A stretch of DNA of 64,000 bases from an uncultured Clostridia bacterium (GTDB lineage Bacteria; Bacillota; Clostridia; Christensenellales; Borkfalkiaceae), in contig CANRDX010000003.1 of NCBI GenBank assembly GCA_947629485.1, positions 1-64,000 on the forward strand, read 5' to 3'. Below are positions 27,202 to 36,413 of this stretch, piece by piece. The translations under genes and the position numbers were made by a program. How positions within the stretch are numbered: the first letter of the stretch is position 1; each line of letters opens with the position of its first letter. Under the pieces are notes generated by a model that ran no database searches, had not been told where the DNA came from, and saw nothing but the letters and a program-made list of their open reading frames with translations.

Positions 27202-27675
27202 ATGAGCGATGTGTGCGTTTGCGCAAAAGAGATCCAAAAGGACCAAAAGGCGCTCCGCCTGATCACGCCCGCCTATGCGGGAAGGGGAGGCGTCCTCACC
27301 GCCGTTTTGCAATATACCTATCAGGCGATCGCCCTTTCGGGAGAGGAAGCGGCGCTCTTTGAACGGATCGCGGCGGAAAAACTCCGCCATCTTCACATTC
27401 TCGGCGCGCTCGTGCGCGATCTCGGCGCGAACCCCGTATTCACGGCGTGTCCGCCCTATCCCGTCTCGTACTTTTCCGCGTCGGGCGTGGACTATGCCAA
27501 GTCGCTTCCCGCCATGCTCGACGCCGATATCCGCCTCGAACGTGCTTCGCTCGAACGGTACGCACACATTCTTGAAGCGGTGGAAAATCCCCATGCGGCG
27601 CGCGTCGTATCGCTCGTTCGGGAGGAGTGCATGCTCCACCTCGGAATGCTTCGGGCGCGGCTCGAACGCGTTTAA
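27202..27675 (+). CDS. Ferritin-like domain protein (coat/CotJC- or DUF2383-like)
   Basis: Helical bundle with spaced E..H pairs (FERIAAEKLRHLHILG, REECMLHLGML). Confidence 0.55.
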   Translation: MSDVCVCAKEIQKDQKALRLITPAYAGRGGVLTAVLQYTYQAIALSGEEAALFERIAAEKLRHLHILGALVRDLGANPVFTACPPYPVSYFSASGVDYAKSLPAMLDADIRLERASLERYAHILEAVENPHAARVVSLVREECMLHLGMLRARLERV

Positions 27676-28397
27676 CCGTCCTTTTTTTCGGGCATGAATT
27701 TCCAATAGCGCACGGGCATATAGCCGCGCATCTGTTTGAGCCGTTCGCGCGAGGGGATGTTCACGCTCTTATAGTATTTTTTCCATAAATTTTGCCATGC
27801 CGTCTCGTCTGCGGTGAGAGCGACTTCCGCATGTTCGAGGGGCGCGAGAAAGACGTTTTCGCCGTCATAGACGGCGGCTTTTTTTCGGCGCACGTCGTGA
27901 ATGACGAAGGGGAAGCGCGGCAGGCGGGCGCGAAAGTGCGGAACGAGCAGATCGCAGATATCGTTGTCGGGGGAAACGGGCGCATAGAGCGCGCCGCTTG
28001 CGCTCTCCATAAAGCGGAGGAACCCGTGAAAGCGGTGTATCTCGAACTCCACGCGCCGAATACATTCTTCGGCGGCGATCACCGCGTCCTCGGCGAGCAT
28101 TTTCCGCACGGGGCACCCCCGCGTTGCAATGAGTTTGAAGTAATTGAACGCCACCATGTCGCGGGTATGGTCTCCGCTCCGCAGCAGCATGTCGAGATCG
28201 TGCATGCAATTTTTATCGAGCTGTTCCAGCCTTTTGCGCGCCGCTTCCGCCCGCGCGGGGTCGGCGCGCACGAACGCCGTCTCCTGCCCGATCGCGAGCT
28301 GTTTTCCCCCCGAAGTGAGCGTCGCGTCCTCATCGGGATAGGCGAGAAGGAAGGCGGTGAGAAAGGCGTCTGCCGAGCCGTCGTAAAAATAGATCAT
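27672..28397 (-). CDS. TIGR03915-type putative DNA metabolism protein
   Basis: MIYFYDGSADAFLTAFLLAY; C-terminal Y.P.RYWKFMPEK; overlapped with the radical SAM partner. Confidence 0.8.
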   Translation of the reverse strand: MIYFYDGSADAFLTAFLLAYPDEDATLTSGGKQLAIGQETAFVRADPARAEAARKRLEQLDKNCMHDLDMLLRSGDHTRDMVAFNYFKLIATRGCPVRKMLAEDAVIAAEECIRRVEFEIHRFHGFLRFMESASGALYAPVSPDNDICDLLVPHFRARLPRFPFVIHDVRRKKAAVYDGENVFLAPLEHAEVALTADETAWQNLWKKYYKSVNIPSRERLKQMRGYMPVRYWKFMPEKKDG

Positions 28398-29635
28398 AAT
28401 TCCCCCGTGAGCGCGGAACGCGCCGCTTCGTTTTCAAAGAGCGAGAGCTGGACGGGCTGACCCTCTCCCGCCGCGAGCAGTCCGCGCACGGCGGTCTCGT
28501 CGCCGCTCCCGTAAAATTTCCCGTTCGCAGTGATGAAATGCCTTGCGCGCTTCAAGACGACGCGCATTTTTTTCAGCGCGTCGAAGCCGAGCCGCGTATA
28601 TTTGCGCGCGTCGAGGATCTTCTGCGCGCTCCGCGTCCCGATCCCCGGCACCCGCAGCAAGGTCTCGGCGGGCGCGCTGTTCACTTCTACGGGGAAGAAC
28701 TGCATGTTGCGCAGCGCCCACGCGCATTTCGGATCGAGATCGAGGGGAAGATCGCCGTCGTTTTCGACGATCTCTTCCGCCGAAAATCCGTAGAACCGCA
28801 GCAGCCAATCCGCCTGATAGAGCCGATGTTCCCTGAGTTCTCCCGCGGGGCGGTCGGGGAGAAGGGCGTCGTGCACCACGGGCACATAGGAGGAGAAATA
28901 TACCCGTTTCAGCCCCGCGCCGCGATAAAGCCCCTGCGCCAGCCGCAGGATCTGCCCGTCCCGTTCGGGGCTGGCGCCCACGATCAGCTGCGTCGTCTGT
29001 CCCGCGGGGAGGAAGCGCCCCTTGCGCTTCTCCGCCCGAAAGAGATCGCGCTCCCGTTGCAGCTGTTTCATGGGGAGGAGCACGCTCTCTCTGCTCTTTT
29101 GCGGCGCGAGCAGTTTGAGGCTTTTCTCGGTGGGAAGCTCGATGTTATAGCTCATGCGGTCGGCATAGAGCGCCGCCTCGTGCACGATGCGCTCGTCGGC
29201 ATGCGGGATCCCCTTCAAGTGGATATAGCCGTAAAAGCCGTACTCCGTGCGCAGTTTTTTCACGGTGAGAAGGAGCTGTTCCATCGCATAGTCGGGCGAG
29301 CGGTGGACGGCGGAGGAGAGGAACAGCCCCTCGATATAGTTCCGTTTATAGAAGTCCACGACAAGCTCGCAGATCTCCTCGGGCGTCGCCGTCGCGCGCG
29401 GCACGTCACAATCGCTGCGCGACATGCAATATTTGCAGTTGAACACGCAGTCATTGGAGAGCAGGATCTTCAAGAGGGAGATGCACCTCCCGTCCGGCGT
29501 GAAGGAGTGACAGCACCCCGAGAAGTACCCGTTTCCCATTCCGCCGCCGTTTTTCCGCCCGCTCCCCGAAGAGGAACACGAGACGTCGTATTTCGCGCTC
29601 TCCGTCAAGATTTTCAGCTTTTCCTCAGAGATCAT
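28394..29635 (-). CDS. Putative DNA modification/repair radical SAM protein (TIGR03916-like)
   Basis: CVFNCKYCMSRS cluster motif, C-terminal HhH LLRVPGIGTRSAQKIL. Confidence 0.88.
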   Translation of the reverse strand: MISEEKLKILTESAKYDVSCSSSGSGRKNGGGMGNGYFSGCCHSFTPDGRCISLLKILLSNDCVFNCKYCMSRSDCDVPRATATPEEICELVVDFYKRNYIEGLFLSSAVHRSPDYAMEQLLLTVKKLRTEYGFYGYIHLKGIPHADERIVHEAALYADRMSYNIELPTEKSLKLLAPQKSRESVLLPMKQLQRERDLFRAEKRKGRFLPAGQTTQLIVGASPERDGQILRLAQGLYRGAGLKRVYFSSYVPVVHDALLPDRPAGELREHRLYQADWLLRFYGFSAEEIVENDGDLPLDLDPKCAWALRNMQFFPVEVNSAPAETLLRVPGIGTRSAQKILDARKYTRLGFDALKKMRVVLKRARHFITANGKFYGSGDETAVRGLLAAGEGQPVQLSLFENEAARSALTGEL

Positions 29636-29829
29636 GTCCCCATTATACCGCCTTCCCGCCGTAAAGTCAAACGTTTGTTCTTTATTTTAAGAAACTTTTG
29701 TTCGGAAATTTTTTCTTGCGCCCGCGCGTGGAATATGATATAATCAACGTATAACTTTCACAGAATTTTCATCTGTCTTTCAGCGTCGCAATACGTCGGG
29801 GAGATAGAATCAAAGAGAGGAGGAGTGCC

Positions 29830-30489
29830 ATGAAGATCTTGATCGCGGACGACGAGGAGATGATCCGCGCCGTCCTGCGGGAATATGTTGAATTTGAAGG
29901 CGGAACGGCAGACGAAGCGCAAGACGGTATGGAAGCCGTCTCCATGTGCCGCGCGGGGGAGTACGACGCAGTGCTCATGGACGTCATGATGCCCCGCCTC
30001 GACGGGTTCTCCGCCGTCAAGGAGATCCGTAAATTTTCAAAGGTGCCCGTCATCATGCTCTCTGCACGGGGAGAGGAGTACGATAAGCTCTTCGGCTTCG
30101 AGATCGGCTCCGACGACTATGTGACCAAGCCCTTCTCCCCGAAGGAAGTGATGGCGCGCATCCACGCCGTGATCCGCCGCGGAGCGGGCAAGACGGAGAA
30201 CGTCTACCAATTCGAGGGGCTGAAAGTGGATATCACGGGGCGCAACGTCTATGTAGACGGCGTCAAGGCAGAGCTTACCCCCAAAGAGTACGAGCTTCTC
30301 TTTTATTTCGTGCAGAACGCGGGCGTGGCGCTCACGCGGGAGCGCCTTCTCAACAAGGTGTGGGGATACGACTTCTACGGAGACGACCGCACCGTGGATA
30401 CGCACATCAAGATGCTCCGTTCCAATCTCAAAGAATACCGCAAGTTCATCGTGACGCTGCGCGGCCTCGGCTATAAGTTTGAAGGATGA
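29830..30489 (+). CDS. OmpR-family response regulator
   Basis: ILIADDEEMIR, VLMDVMMPRLDGF, KPFSPKEV, winged helix TVDTHIKMLRSNLKEYR. Confidence 0.93.
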   Translation: MKILIADDEEMIRAVLREYVEFEGGTADEAQDGMEAVSMCRAGEYDAVLMDVMMPRLDGFSAVKEIRKFSKVPVIMLSARGEEYDKLFGFEIGSDDYVTKPFSPKEVMARIHAVIRRGAGKTENVYQFEGLKVDITGRNVYVDGVKAELTPKEYELLFYFVQNAGVALTRERLLNKVWGYDFYGDDRTVDTHIKMLRSNLKEYRKFIVTLRGLGYKFEG

Positions 30490-31928
30490 CCATGCGGCGC
30501 GAAAGGAAGTTTCAAGCGGGCGCGGGCAGGAGCCTGAATCTCATTCTGTGGTTTGCATTCTCCGCGTTTGCGCTCGTGCTCATTCTGCTCTTTGTTGCCG
30601 TACAAAGCCTGTTCGTCGGGCAGCGATATCGCGACGAAACGCTCGACGCCATGAAGGAAGCGGGCGCGCGCGCCTCGGAATTCCTCGAAGAGGGCGATGG
30701 GAGCGCCGTCTGGCGGCAGCTTCCCGCGCTGGAAGAGGACTTCGACGTCAACATCCGCTTTCTCCTCGCCGACGGCTCCGCCTTCGACCGGGACGGGAAG
30801 AGCGGCGAACGCTACCCCGAGATCGCCGAGATCATCGCCGACCGCTTCGACGCGGGGGAGACGGAGGCGATCGTGCACAGCGATACCTCGCTCATCTACC
30901 TCAAACCCGTTATGTTGGAGGGCACCCGCTGCTATCTCTATGTCTCGGGTTCGCTTTCGAGGATCGACACGCTGGAAAGCAGCCTGAGGTGGCTCTCGCT
31001 TGCCTCCGCGCTCATCGCCATCGTGCTCGCCTTCGTCGCGAGCGGGTTCGTCGCGATGCTCATCACGAGGCCCGTCACCGAAGTCACGGCGCGGGCGAAG
31101 GAGCTTGCGCGCGGGCACTTTAACGTCAATGCGCGGAAAAACTACTTCTGCTCGGAGATCAGCGAGCTTTCAGACGCGCTCGATTACGCGAGTTCGGAGA
31201 TCTCGCGGGCAGACGCCATTCAAAAGGAACTCATCGCAAACGTCTCCCACGACTTCAAAACGCCGCTCACCATGATCAAGGCATATGCCTCGATGATCTT
31301 GGAGATCTCGGGCGACGACAAGGAAAAACGGGATACCCATGCCCGCGTTATCATCGACGAAACCGACCGTCTCGCCGCGCTTGTGACCGACGTTTTGGAT
31401 CTCTCCCGCCTGCAAGCGGGCGCGGGCGCGCAGGCCGCGGCGGTGTTCAATCTCTCCGAACTCGTCTATAAGATCGCCGCCCGCTTCGATTTTCTTGCAG
31501 AACAGGGCTACGTTCTCGAAACAGAGGTGGAGGAGGAGCGCTACGCCTTTGCGGACAGGGCGCGCATCGAACAGGTCGTCTACAATCTCGTGGGCAACGC
31601 CGTCAACTACACGGGGGAGGATAAACGGGTGAAGATCCGCCTCTTTGCCGCAAGCAAAGCGACGCGCCTCGAAGTCCGCGATACGGGCAAGGGGATCCCC
31701 GCCGAAAACCTCTCCTCCATTTGGGATCGCTACTATCGCATGCAGGAGACGCACAAGCGGCCCGTCAAGGGAACGGGGCTGGGGCTATCCATCGTAAAGA
31801 ATATTTTGATTCTCGAAAACTGTCGTTACGGCGTCGATTCCGAGGTCGGAAAGGGCAGTTGTTTTTGGGTGGAGTTCCCGCTCCCGCCCGACGAACCGCC
31901 TGAACGGGCGGAAGAGGAGGTGCAATGA
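30486..31928 (+). CDS. HAMP-domain sensor histidine kinase
   Basis: Two TM segments, HAMP, H-box NVSHDFKTPLTMIKAYA, N/G boxes; ATGA overlap with the response regulator. Confidence 0.93.
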   Translation: MTMRRERKFQAGAGRSLNLILWFAFSAFALVLILLFVAVQSLFVGQRYRDETLDAMKEAGARASEFLEEGDGSAVWRQLPALEEDFDVNIRFLLADGSAFDRDGKSGERYPEIAEIIADRFDAGETEAIVHSDTSLIYLKPVMLEGTRCYLYVSGSLSRIDTLESSLRWLSLASALIAIVLAFVASGFVAMLITRPVTEVTARAKELARGHFNVNARKNYFCSEISELSDALDYASSEISRADAIQKELIANVSHDFKTPLTMIKAYASMILEISGDDKEKRDTHARVIIDETDRLAALVTDVLDLSRLQAGAGAQAAAVFNLSELVYKIAARFDFLAEQGYVLETEVEEERYAFADRARIEQVVYNLVGNAVNYTGEDKRVKIRLFAASKATRLEVRDTGKGIPAENLSSIWDRYYRMQETHKRPVKGTGLGLSIVKNILILENCRYGVDSEVGKGSCFWVEFPLPPDEPPERAEEEVQ

Positions 31929-33295
31929 ATAAAAAGATCGGCGCGGTACTGCTTGCGATCCCGCTTTCCTCGGCGGCGCTCGCTCCGCTGAAAACCGAGG
32001 CTTCGGCGGGTTCCGTCTATTGGGAGGGCGCGGATAACTGCGACGTCATCGTCAGAGAAAAGACGGCGGTGGAATTGGAGAAGGAATCCCTTCTTCTCAC
32101 GGTCTCCGATTTCCCCGATCCCTCGTCGCCGGAGACGTATCTTTCCTTCGTGCGGGCAGAATACACATTCTATAATCCCACGGACAGCGCGCGGCAGCTC
32201 CTGCTGTATCTGCCGATGGAGCAGTCCTGTTCGTATTTTTCGACGCTCACTGCCAATGAAAACGGCGGCGGGCTGTATCGCGTGCAGGCGAACGGCGGCG
32301 ATGTTGCATACGCCCTGCGCCATACCTATCAGCAGACGGGGCAGTTCGAGGCGGAGAAAGACGCCGCCCGCATCGCGGACGAAAAGCGCGAGGACGAATT
32401 CTATACCGAAGAACTGCCCGTTACGGCGCAGACCTTTTCTTTCCGCAGCGAAGCGGAGGGGGAGACGTACTACCGCCTGCTCCTTCGCTACAACAGCGCG
32501 CGCACCCGCGTTCTGCTCAGCGACTTTGCCGCGGCGGAGCCTGAAAACGGCGCGCTCGGACTTTGTTTTACGAGCGAGGCCGCGGAAGGGGAGTTCACGA
32601 TCTATTCGATCGGCGCGCCCGCAGAGGTGTTGGAAATATCTGTTTCGAGCGATCCGAAGGATACCATGTCCGAAGAAGGCGCTTCATTTTTGCCATTCGG
32701 CGAGAGCACGGAGACCTTCGCGGCGTTTGCGGAGGCGCTTCGCCCGTCCTTTATCTCGGAACACGATTGGTATAACGGGCTGATCGACGTTTTCAACCAT
32801 AAATGCGACGAGTACGGCGTGCTGCACATTCCCAAGTTCCTTTTGAACGGGCTTCTGTTTCGCAGTTGGTGCGAGTATTCTATCGAGATCGGCGCGCACG
32901 AGCGGTTCGTCAATACCGTGACGGCGCCCCTTTTGCCGACGTTCAGCGAAAAGGGACCCATCTATCGATACGAATATCAGCTTTCGCCGTCGAGGAGATG
33001 GGAGAACTTCCACGAGTTGGAGATCGAGATCAAAACGCCCTTCTATCTTGCGGGCAGTTCGCTCGCGTTCGAGAAAACGGAAGAAGGGTATCTCTGCTCG
33101 CGCACCTCTCTTCCCATCGACGATCTGAGCTTCACGCTCGCGCGCTCCGAAGAGGACTATCTTGCCGCGAACGCGGCGGCGGGGGAAGGGCTTTCTCCGA
33201 GCACGCGGCTCGCCGTCATTTTATTGAGCGTACTGGGCGGCGGGGCGTTGCTCGGTCTCGGCGCCTTCCTCATTCTTCGGAAAAAACGGCGGTAA
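31925..33295 (+). CDS. Secreted/membrane-anchored protein of unknown function in two-component operon
   Basis: N-terminal signal, extracytoplasmic beta-rich body, C-terminal TM plus RKKRR; overlaps the kinase stop. Confidence 0.75.
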   Translation: MNKKIGAVLLAIPLSSAALAPLKTEASAGSVYWEGADNCDVIVREKTAVELEKESLLLTVSDFPDPSSPETYLSFVRAEYTFYNPTDSARQLLLYLPMEQSCSYFSTLTANENGGGLYRVQANGGDVAYALRHTYQQTGQFEAEKDAARIADEKREDEFYTEELPVTAQTFSFRSEAEGETYYRLLLRYNSARTRVLLSDFAAAEPENGALGLCFTSEAAEGEFTIYSIGAPAEVLEISVSSDPKDTMSEEGASFLPFGESTETFAAFAEALRPSFISEHDWYNGLIDVFNHKCDEYGVLHIPKFLLNGLLFRSWCEYSIEIGAHERFVNTVTAPLLPTFSEKGPIYRYEYQLSPSRRWENFHELEIEIKTPFYLAGSSLAFEKTEEGYLCSRTSLPIDDLSFTLARSEEDYLAANAAAGEGLSPSTRLAVILLSVLGGGALLGLGAFLILRKKRR

Positions 33296-33356
33296 GATAG
33301 AAATAAAATATAGAAAAACGCTTGCGCACAGCCGTGCGTTGTGATATAATACATGC

Positions 33357-33450
33357 GACCTGAACGGAAAGAGGGGTCTGACCGCAAAGGGGCAAACATA
33401 CAGAGACGAAGGCGCACTGCGGTGCGCGGTTTCTCCCTTTGCCTTGCGGT
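33357..33450 (+). ncRNA. Structured 5' leader (riboswitch candidate) upstream of TM1266-family gene
   Basis: Stem GCAAAGGG/CCCTTTGC enclosing GAGA/TCTC and GCGCAC-tgcg-GTGCGC, preceded by GACCT/AGGGGTC. Confidence 0.45.
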
Positions 33451-33466
33451 GAAGGGGGATTTTTTT

Positions 33467-33715
33467 ATGGAAGAAAAACGGATCGCAGTGCTCTCCGTCA
33501 TCGTGGAAAAGCGCGAGCGCGCGGATCGCGTGAATGCTCTTTTGTCCGAATACGGAGAATATATCGTGGGAAGGATGGGGATACCCTATCATGCGAAGGC
33601 GGTCTCCGTCATCTGCGTCGTGCTCGACGCGCCGAGCGCCGCCATCAACGCCCTCACGGGAAAATTGGGGCTTATAGACGGCGTAACGGCAAAAACTTTG
33701 TTCAGTAAATTTTAA
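33467..33715 (+). CDS. TM1266 family iron-only hydrogenase system putative regulator
   Basis: EEKRIAVLSVIVEKRERADRVNALLSEYGEYIVGRMGIPYHAKAVSVICVVLDAP..INALTGKLGLIDGVTAKT. Confidence 0.88.
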   Translation: MEEKRIAVLSVIVEKRERADRVNALLSEYGEYIVGRMGIPYHAKAVSVICVVLDAPSAAINALTGKLGLIDGVTAKTLFSKF

Positions 33716-33735
33716 CGGACATACAGGAGGTCAAC

Positions 33736-34785
33736 ATGAAAAAAATACTTTGCGGCATTGTTGCCGCGGCGCTTTTCGGCGCCTCGATCGCGGGCATGGG
33801 TGCCTGCGGCGCGCCGAAAACAGGGGAAGCACAACTCGCGTTTGCGGGAAATCTGCAAACGCTCTACGGGGAGGCGGGCTATCCGCAGGCGGTGCTCGTC
33901 GCCAAGTCCTCCGTGATCGAAAGCGATCCCTCCGCGGTCGCCGCGCTCGAAAGCTATATGGCGGGAAGCGCAGCCTATCTTGCCTCGGCGCAGCCTTCGC
34001 AGATCGTTAGCCTGCTCGACGGGTGCTACGAAGATCCCGATATGGCGCGCTCCTTCAACGCCAAAAATCTCACCGCCGAGGTGATCGCGAACTGTTCCGT
34101 GCGCTATCAGCCTGCCGCGGCGGGCAAGGGGGAGATCCTCGACTATGTCTCCCGCGTCCGCGCAATGGACAGCGCCTTCCTCACGGCGATCCCCGATGAT
34201 TCCTTCTTCTGGTCGGGAACGGCTTCCGCCGCGGGATCCGAAGAGACGTATACCGTCTATGCGCCCGACGGCGCGCCCGCGCTCTCCCTCGCCAATGCCA
34301 TCGCGAACGGGGGGAATTTCTCCTATCATATCGTCGCTGCCGCGCCCCAGCAGCTCTCTGCGCTCGTCAACGGGGATAGGAAGGCGGACTTCTGCATTCT
34401 TCCCCTCAATCTCGCCGTCAATCTCTTGGGTTCGGGCGAGAACTACAAGCTGCTCGGAACGGTCACGCACGGGAACATGTTCCTGCTCTCCACGCGCACC
34501 GACAAGCCGACGATCAAGAGTGCAGACGATCTCGGGCTTCTCGTCGGCATGAAGATCGGCGTCGTCCAGCTCCCCAACATCCCCGGGCTTACCCTTCGCC
34601 TCGTCTTGGAGCGCGAAGAGGTCCCCTACAAGATCATCACGGAAACCGACGACGTTTTCGACGACCGAAAGGTCAACCTGATCGCCGTAGACGCCGCGGC
34701 AGTCACGCTTGCGGGCGATTACGACTACTTTCTCTGCCCCGAACCCGCCGCGAGCGCAAAGGTGAAAGCGTCGGCGCAGGCATAA
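33736..34785 (+). CDS. ABC transporter substrate-binding lipoprotein
   Basis: N-terminal lipobox-like GMGACG; NMT1/SsuA-like periplasmic fold sequence. Confidence 0.8.
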   Translation: MKKILCGIVAAALFGASIAGMGACGAPKTGEAQLAFAGNLQTLYGEAGYPQAVLVAKSSVIESDPSAVAALESYMAGSAAYLASAQPSQIVSLLDGCYEDPDMARSFNAKNLTAEVIANCSVRYQPAAAGKGEILDYVSRVRAMDSAFLTAIPDDSFFWSGTASAAGSEETYTVYAPDGAPALSLANAIANGGNFSYHIVAAAPQQLSALVNGDRKADFCILPLNLAVNLLGSGENYKLLGTVTHGNMFLLSTRTDKPTIKSADDLGLLVGMKIGVVQLPNIPGLTLRLVLEREEVPYKIITETDDVFDDRKVNLIAVDAAAVTLAGDYDYFLCPEPAASAKVKASAQA

Positions 34786-34795
34786 ACTTGCAAAC

Positions 34796-35554
34796 GTGAA
34801 AAAGAATTCCGTCATCTCGCTCATCTATTCCCTTCTCGCGCTGGCGTCCCTCCTTCTTCTGTGGGCCGTCGCATACTTCGCGGTGGGGAACGAATATCTG
34901 ATGCCCTCGTTTTGGGATACCGCTGCGGAGGCGGCGCGCCTTCTTTCCGAGGCATTCTTTTGGCGCGCGTTCGGCTTAACGCTTCTCCGCACGCTGATTT
35001 CCTTTCTCGTCTCGGCGGCGCTCGGGATCCTGCTCGCCGTTCTCGCGAGCCTGAGCCGCGGCCTTCGCGCCTTTCTTGCGCCCGTCGTCTCCGTTCTGCG
35101 CACCGTGCCGACGATGGCGGTCATTCTGCTCATCGTCCTTTGGACGAATCGGACGGTCGCGCCCGCCATTGTCACCCTGCTCGTGCTGCTTCCCGCCGTG
35201 TACGCCGCCGCGCTCGCGGCGATCGACGAAGTGGGGAAGGAGTACGGCGACCTCGCCGCCGCATTCCGCGTACCGAGATCGCGGAAGATCTTCAAGATGT
35301 ACCTGCCCCTCGTCGCGCCCGAGCTTTTGGCGCAGGGCGGGCCTCTTCTCTCGATGGGGCTGAAAATCACCGTCTCGGGCGAAGTCCTCTCGCTCACCAT
35401 GCGCAGTCTCGGCTACCTCATGCAGCAGGCGCAAGTCAACTATCCCAATATTCCGCGCCTGTTCGCGCTCACCATCGTCGTCATCCTCCTCGGATTTCTG
35501 CTCGAAGGCTTGGGCGCGCTCGCGAGAAAATGTATCGTGAGGTGGCGGCGATGA
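34796..35554 (+). CDS. ABC transporter permease (SsuC/ThiX-like)
   Basis: Six-TM binding-protein-dependent permease with an EAA-type loop; GTG start. Confidence 0.88.
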   Translation: MKKNSVISLIYSLLALASLLLLWAVAYFAVGNEYLMPSFWDTAAEAARLLSEAFFWRAFGLTLLRTLISFLVSAALGILLAVLASLSRGLRAFLAPVVSVLRTVPTMAVILLIVLWTNRTVAPAIVTLLVLLPAVYAAALAAIDEVGKEYGDLAAAFRVPRSRKIFKMYLPLVAPELLAQGGPLLSMGLKITVSGEVLSLTMRSLGYLMQQAQVNYPNIPRLFALTIVVILLGFLLEGLGALARKCIVRWRR

Positions 35555-36225
35555 AACTTACGAACGTGACCAAACGGTACGGCGAAAGGCTCGCGCTCGA
35601 AAATCTTTCGTTGGAGATCGAAGAGGGGAAGATCACCGCGGTGCTCGGCGAGAGCGGGGCGGGCAAGACGACCCTTCTCAACGTGCTCGCAGGGCTTACC
35701 CCCTACGAGGGGAGCGTAGAAGGGGAAAGGGCGTGTTCGTATCTCTTTCAGGACGCGAAACTTCTCCCCAACCTCACCGCGGAGGGCAACCTCAAACTTG
35801 TGCTCCCCAAGAGCGCGTGGGGGAAGATCGGCGAAGCGCTCGCGCGGGTGGGGCTTGCAGGCAGGGAAAAGAGCCTGCCCGGCTCCCTTTCGGGCGGAGA
35901 GAAACAGCGCGTCGCCATTGCGCGGGCATTTCTCTACCCGCACGACGTGCTTTTAATGGACGAGCCGTTCTCCTCGCTGGATCTCTCGTTGAAGAGATCG
36001 CTCATCGAACTCACCGCGTCGCTCTGGCGGGAGAGGAAGGAGACCGTCGTGTTCGTCACGCACGACGTGCACGAGGCGGCGATCCTCTCGCACCGCGCCG
36101 TCGTTCTTCGGGCGGGCAGGATCGCGGGAGAGTTTTCCTCCGAAGGCGATCCCCCGCGCGATTTCTTCGCCGCGCACCCCCTCGAACCGCATTTGGTGCG
36201 CGCTCTCATGAACGAAGATCGCTGA
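35551..36225 (+). CDS. ABC transporter ATP-binding protein (SsuB/ThiZ-like)
   Basis: GESGAGKTTLLN, LSGGEKQRVAIARAF, LLMDEPFSSLD. Confidence 0.92.
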   Translation: MKLTNVTKRYGERLALENLSLEIEEGKITAVLGESGAGKTTLLNVLAGLTPYEGSVEGERACSYLFQDAKLLPNLTAEGNLKLVLPKSAWGKIGEALARVGLAGREKSLPGSLSGGEKQRVAIARAFLYPHDVLLMDEPFSSLDLSLKRSLIELTASLWRERKETVVFVTHDVHEAAILSHRAVVLRAGRIAGEFSSEGDPPRDFFAAHPLEPHLVRALMNEDR

Positions 36226-36244
36226 TTTTCGGCGAAAAAGCATG

Positions 36245-36266
36245 TTCCACCCCCTACGGGGTGGAA
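36245..36266 (+). terminator. Intrinsic terminator
   Basis: TTCCACCCC-ctac-GGGGTGGAA followed by TTTTTC. Confidence 0.75.
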
Positions 36267-36288
36267 TTTTTCATATCTTTTCTAAAAA

Positions 36289-36341
36289 TGTCATATAAAT
36301 CATTGACATCTTATCACAGCTATGATAAAATAGTGTCATAT
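36289..36341 (+). promoter_or_regulatory. Strong sigma-A-type promoter with embedded operator-like palindrome, upstream of giant gene
   Basis: TTGACA (36303-36308) - 17 bp - TAAAAT (36326-36331); TTATCA..TGATAA in spacer; TGTCATAT direct repeats at 36289 and 36334. Confidence 0.7.
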
Positions 36342-36413
36342 CATGTTATTACACCATTCATTTCTCCGCCGAAAAAAGTATGACAGACGAAAGGGGAGAA
36401 AGCAGGAGGGATC

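Noticed and set aside
33357-33450. TPP riboswitch
   Set aside because: Lacks the CUGAGA and ACCUGAUCUGGAUAAUGCCAGCG consensus elements
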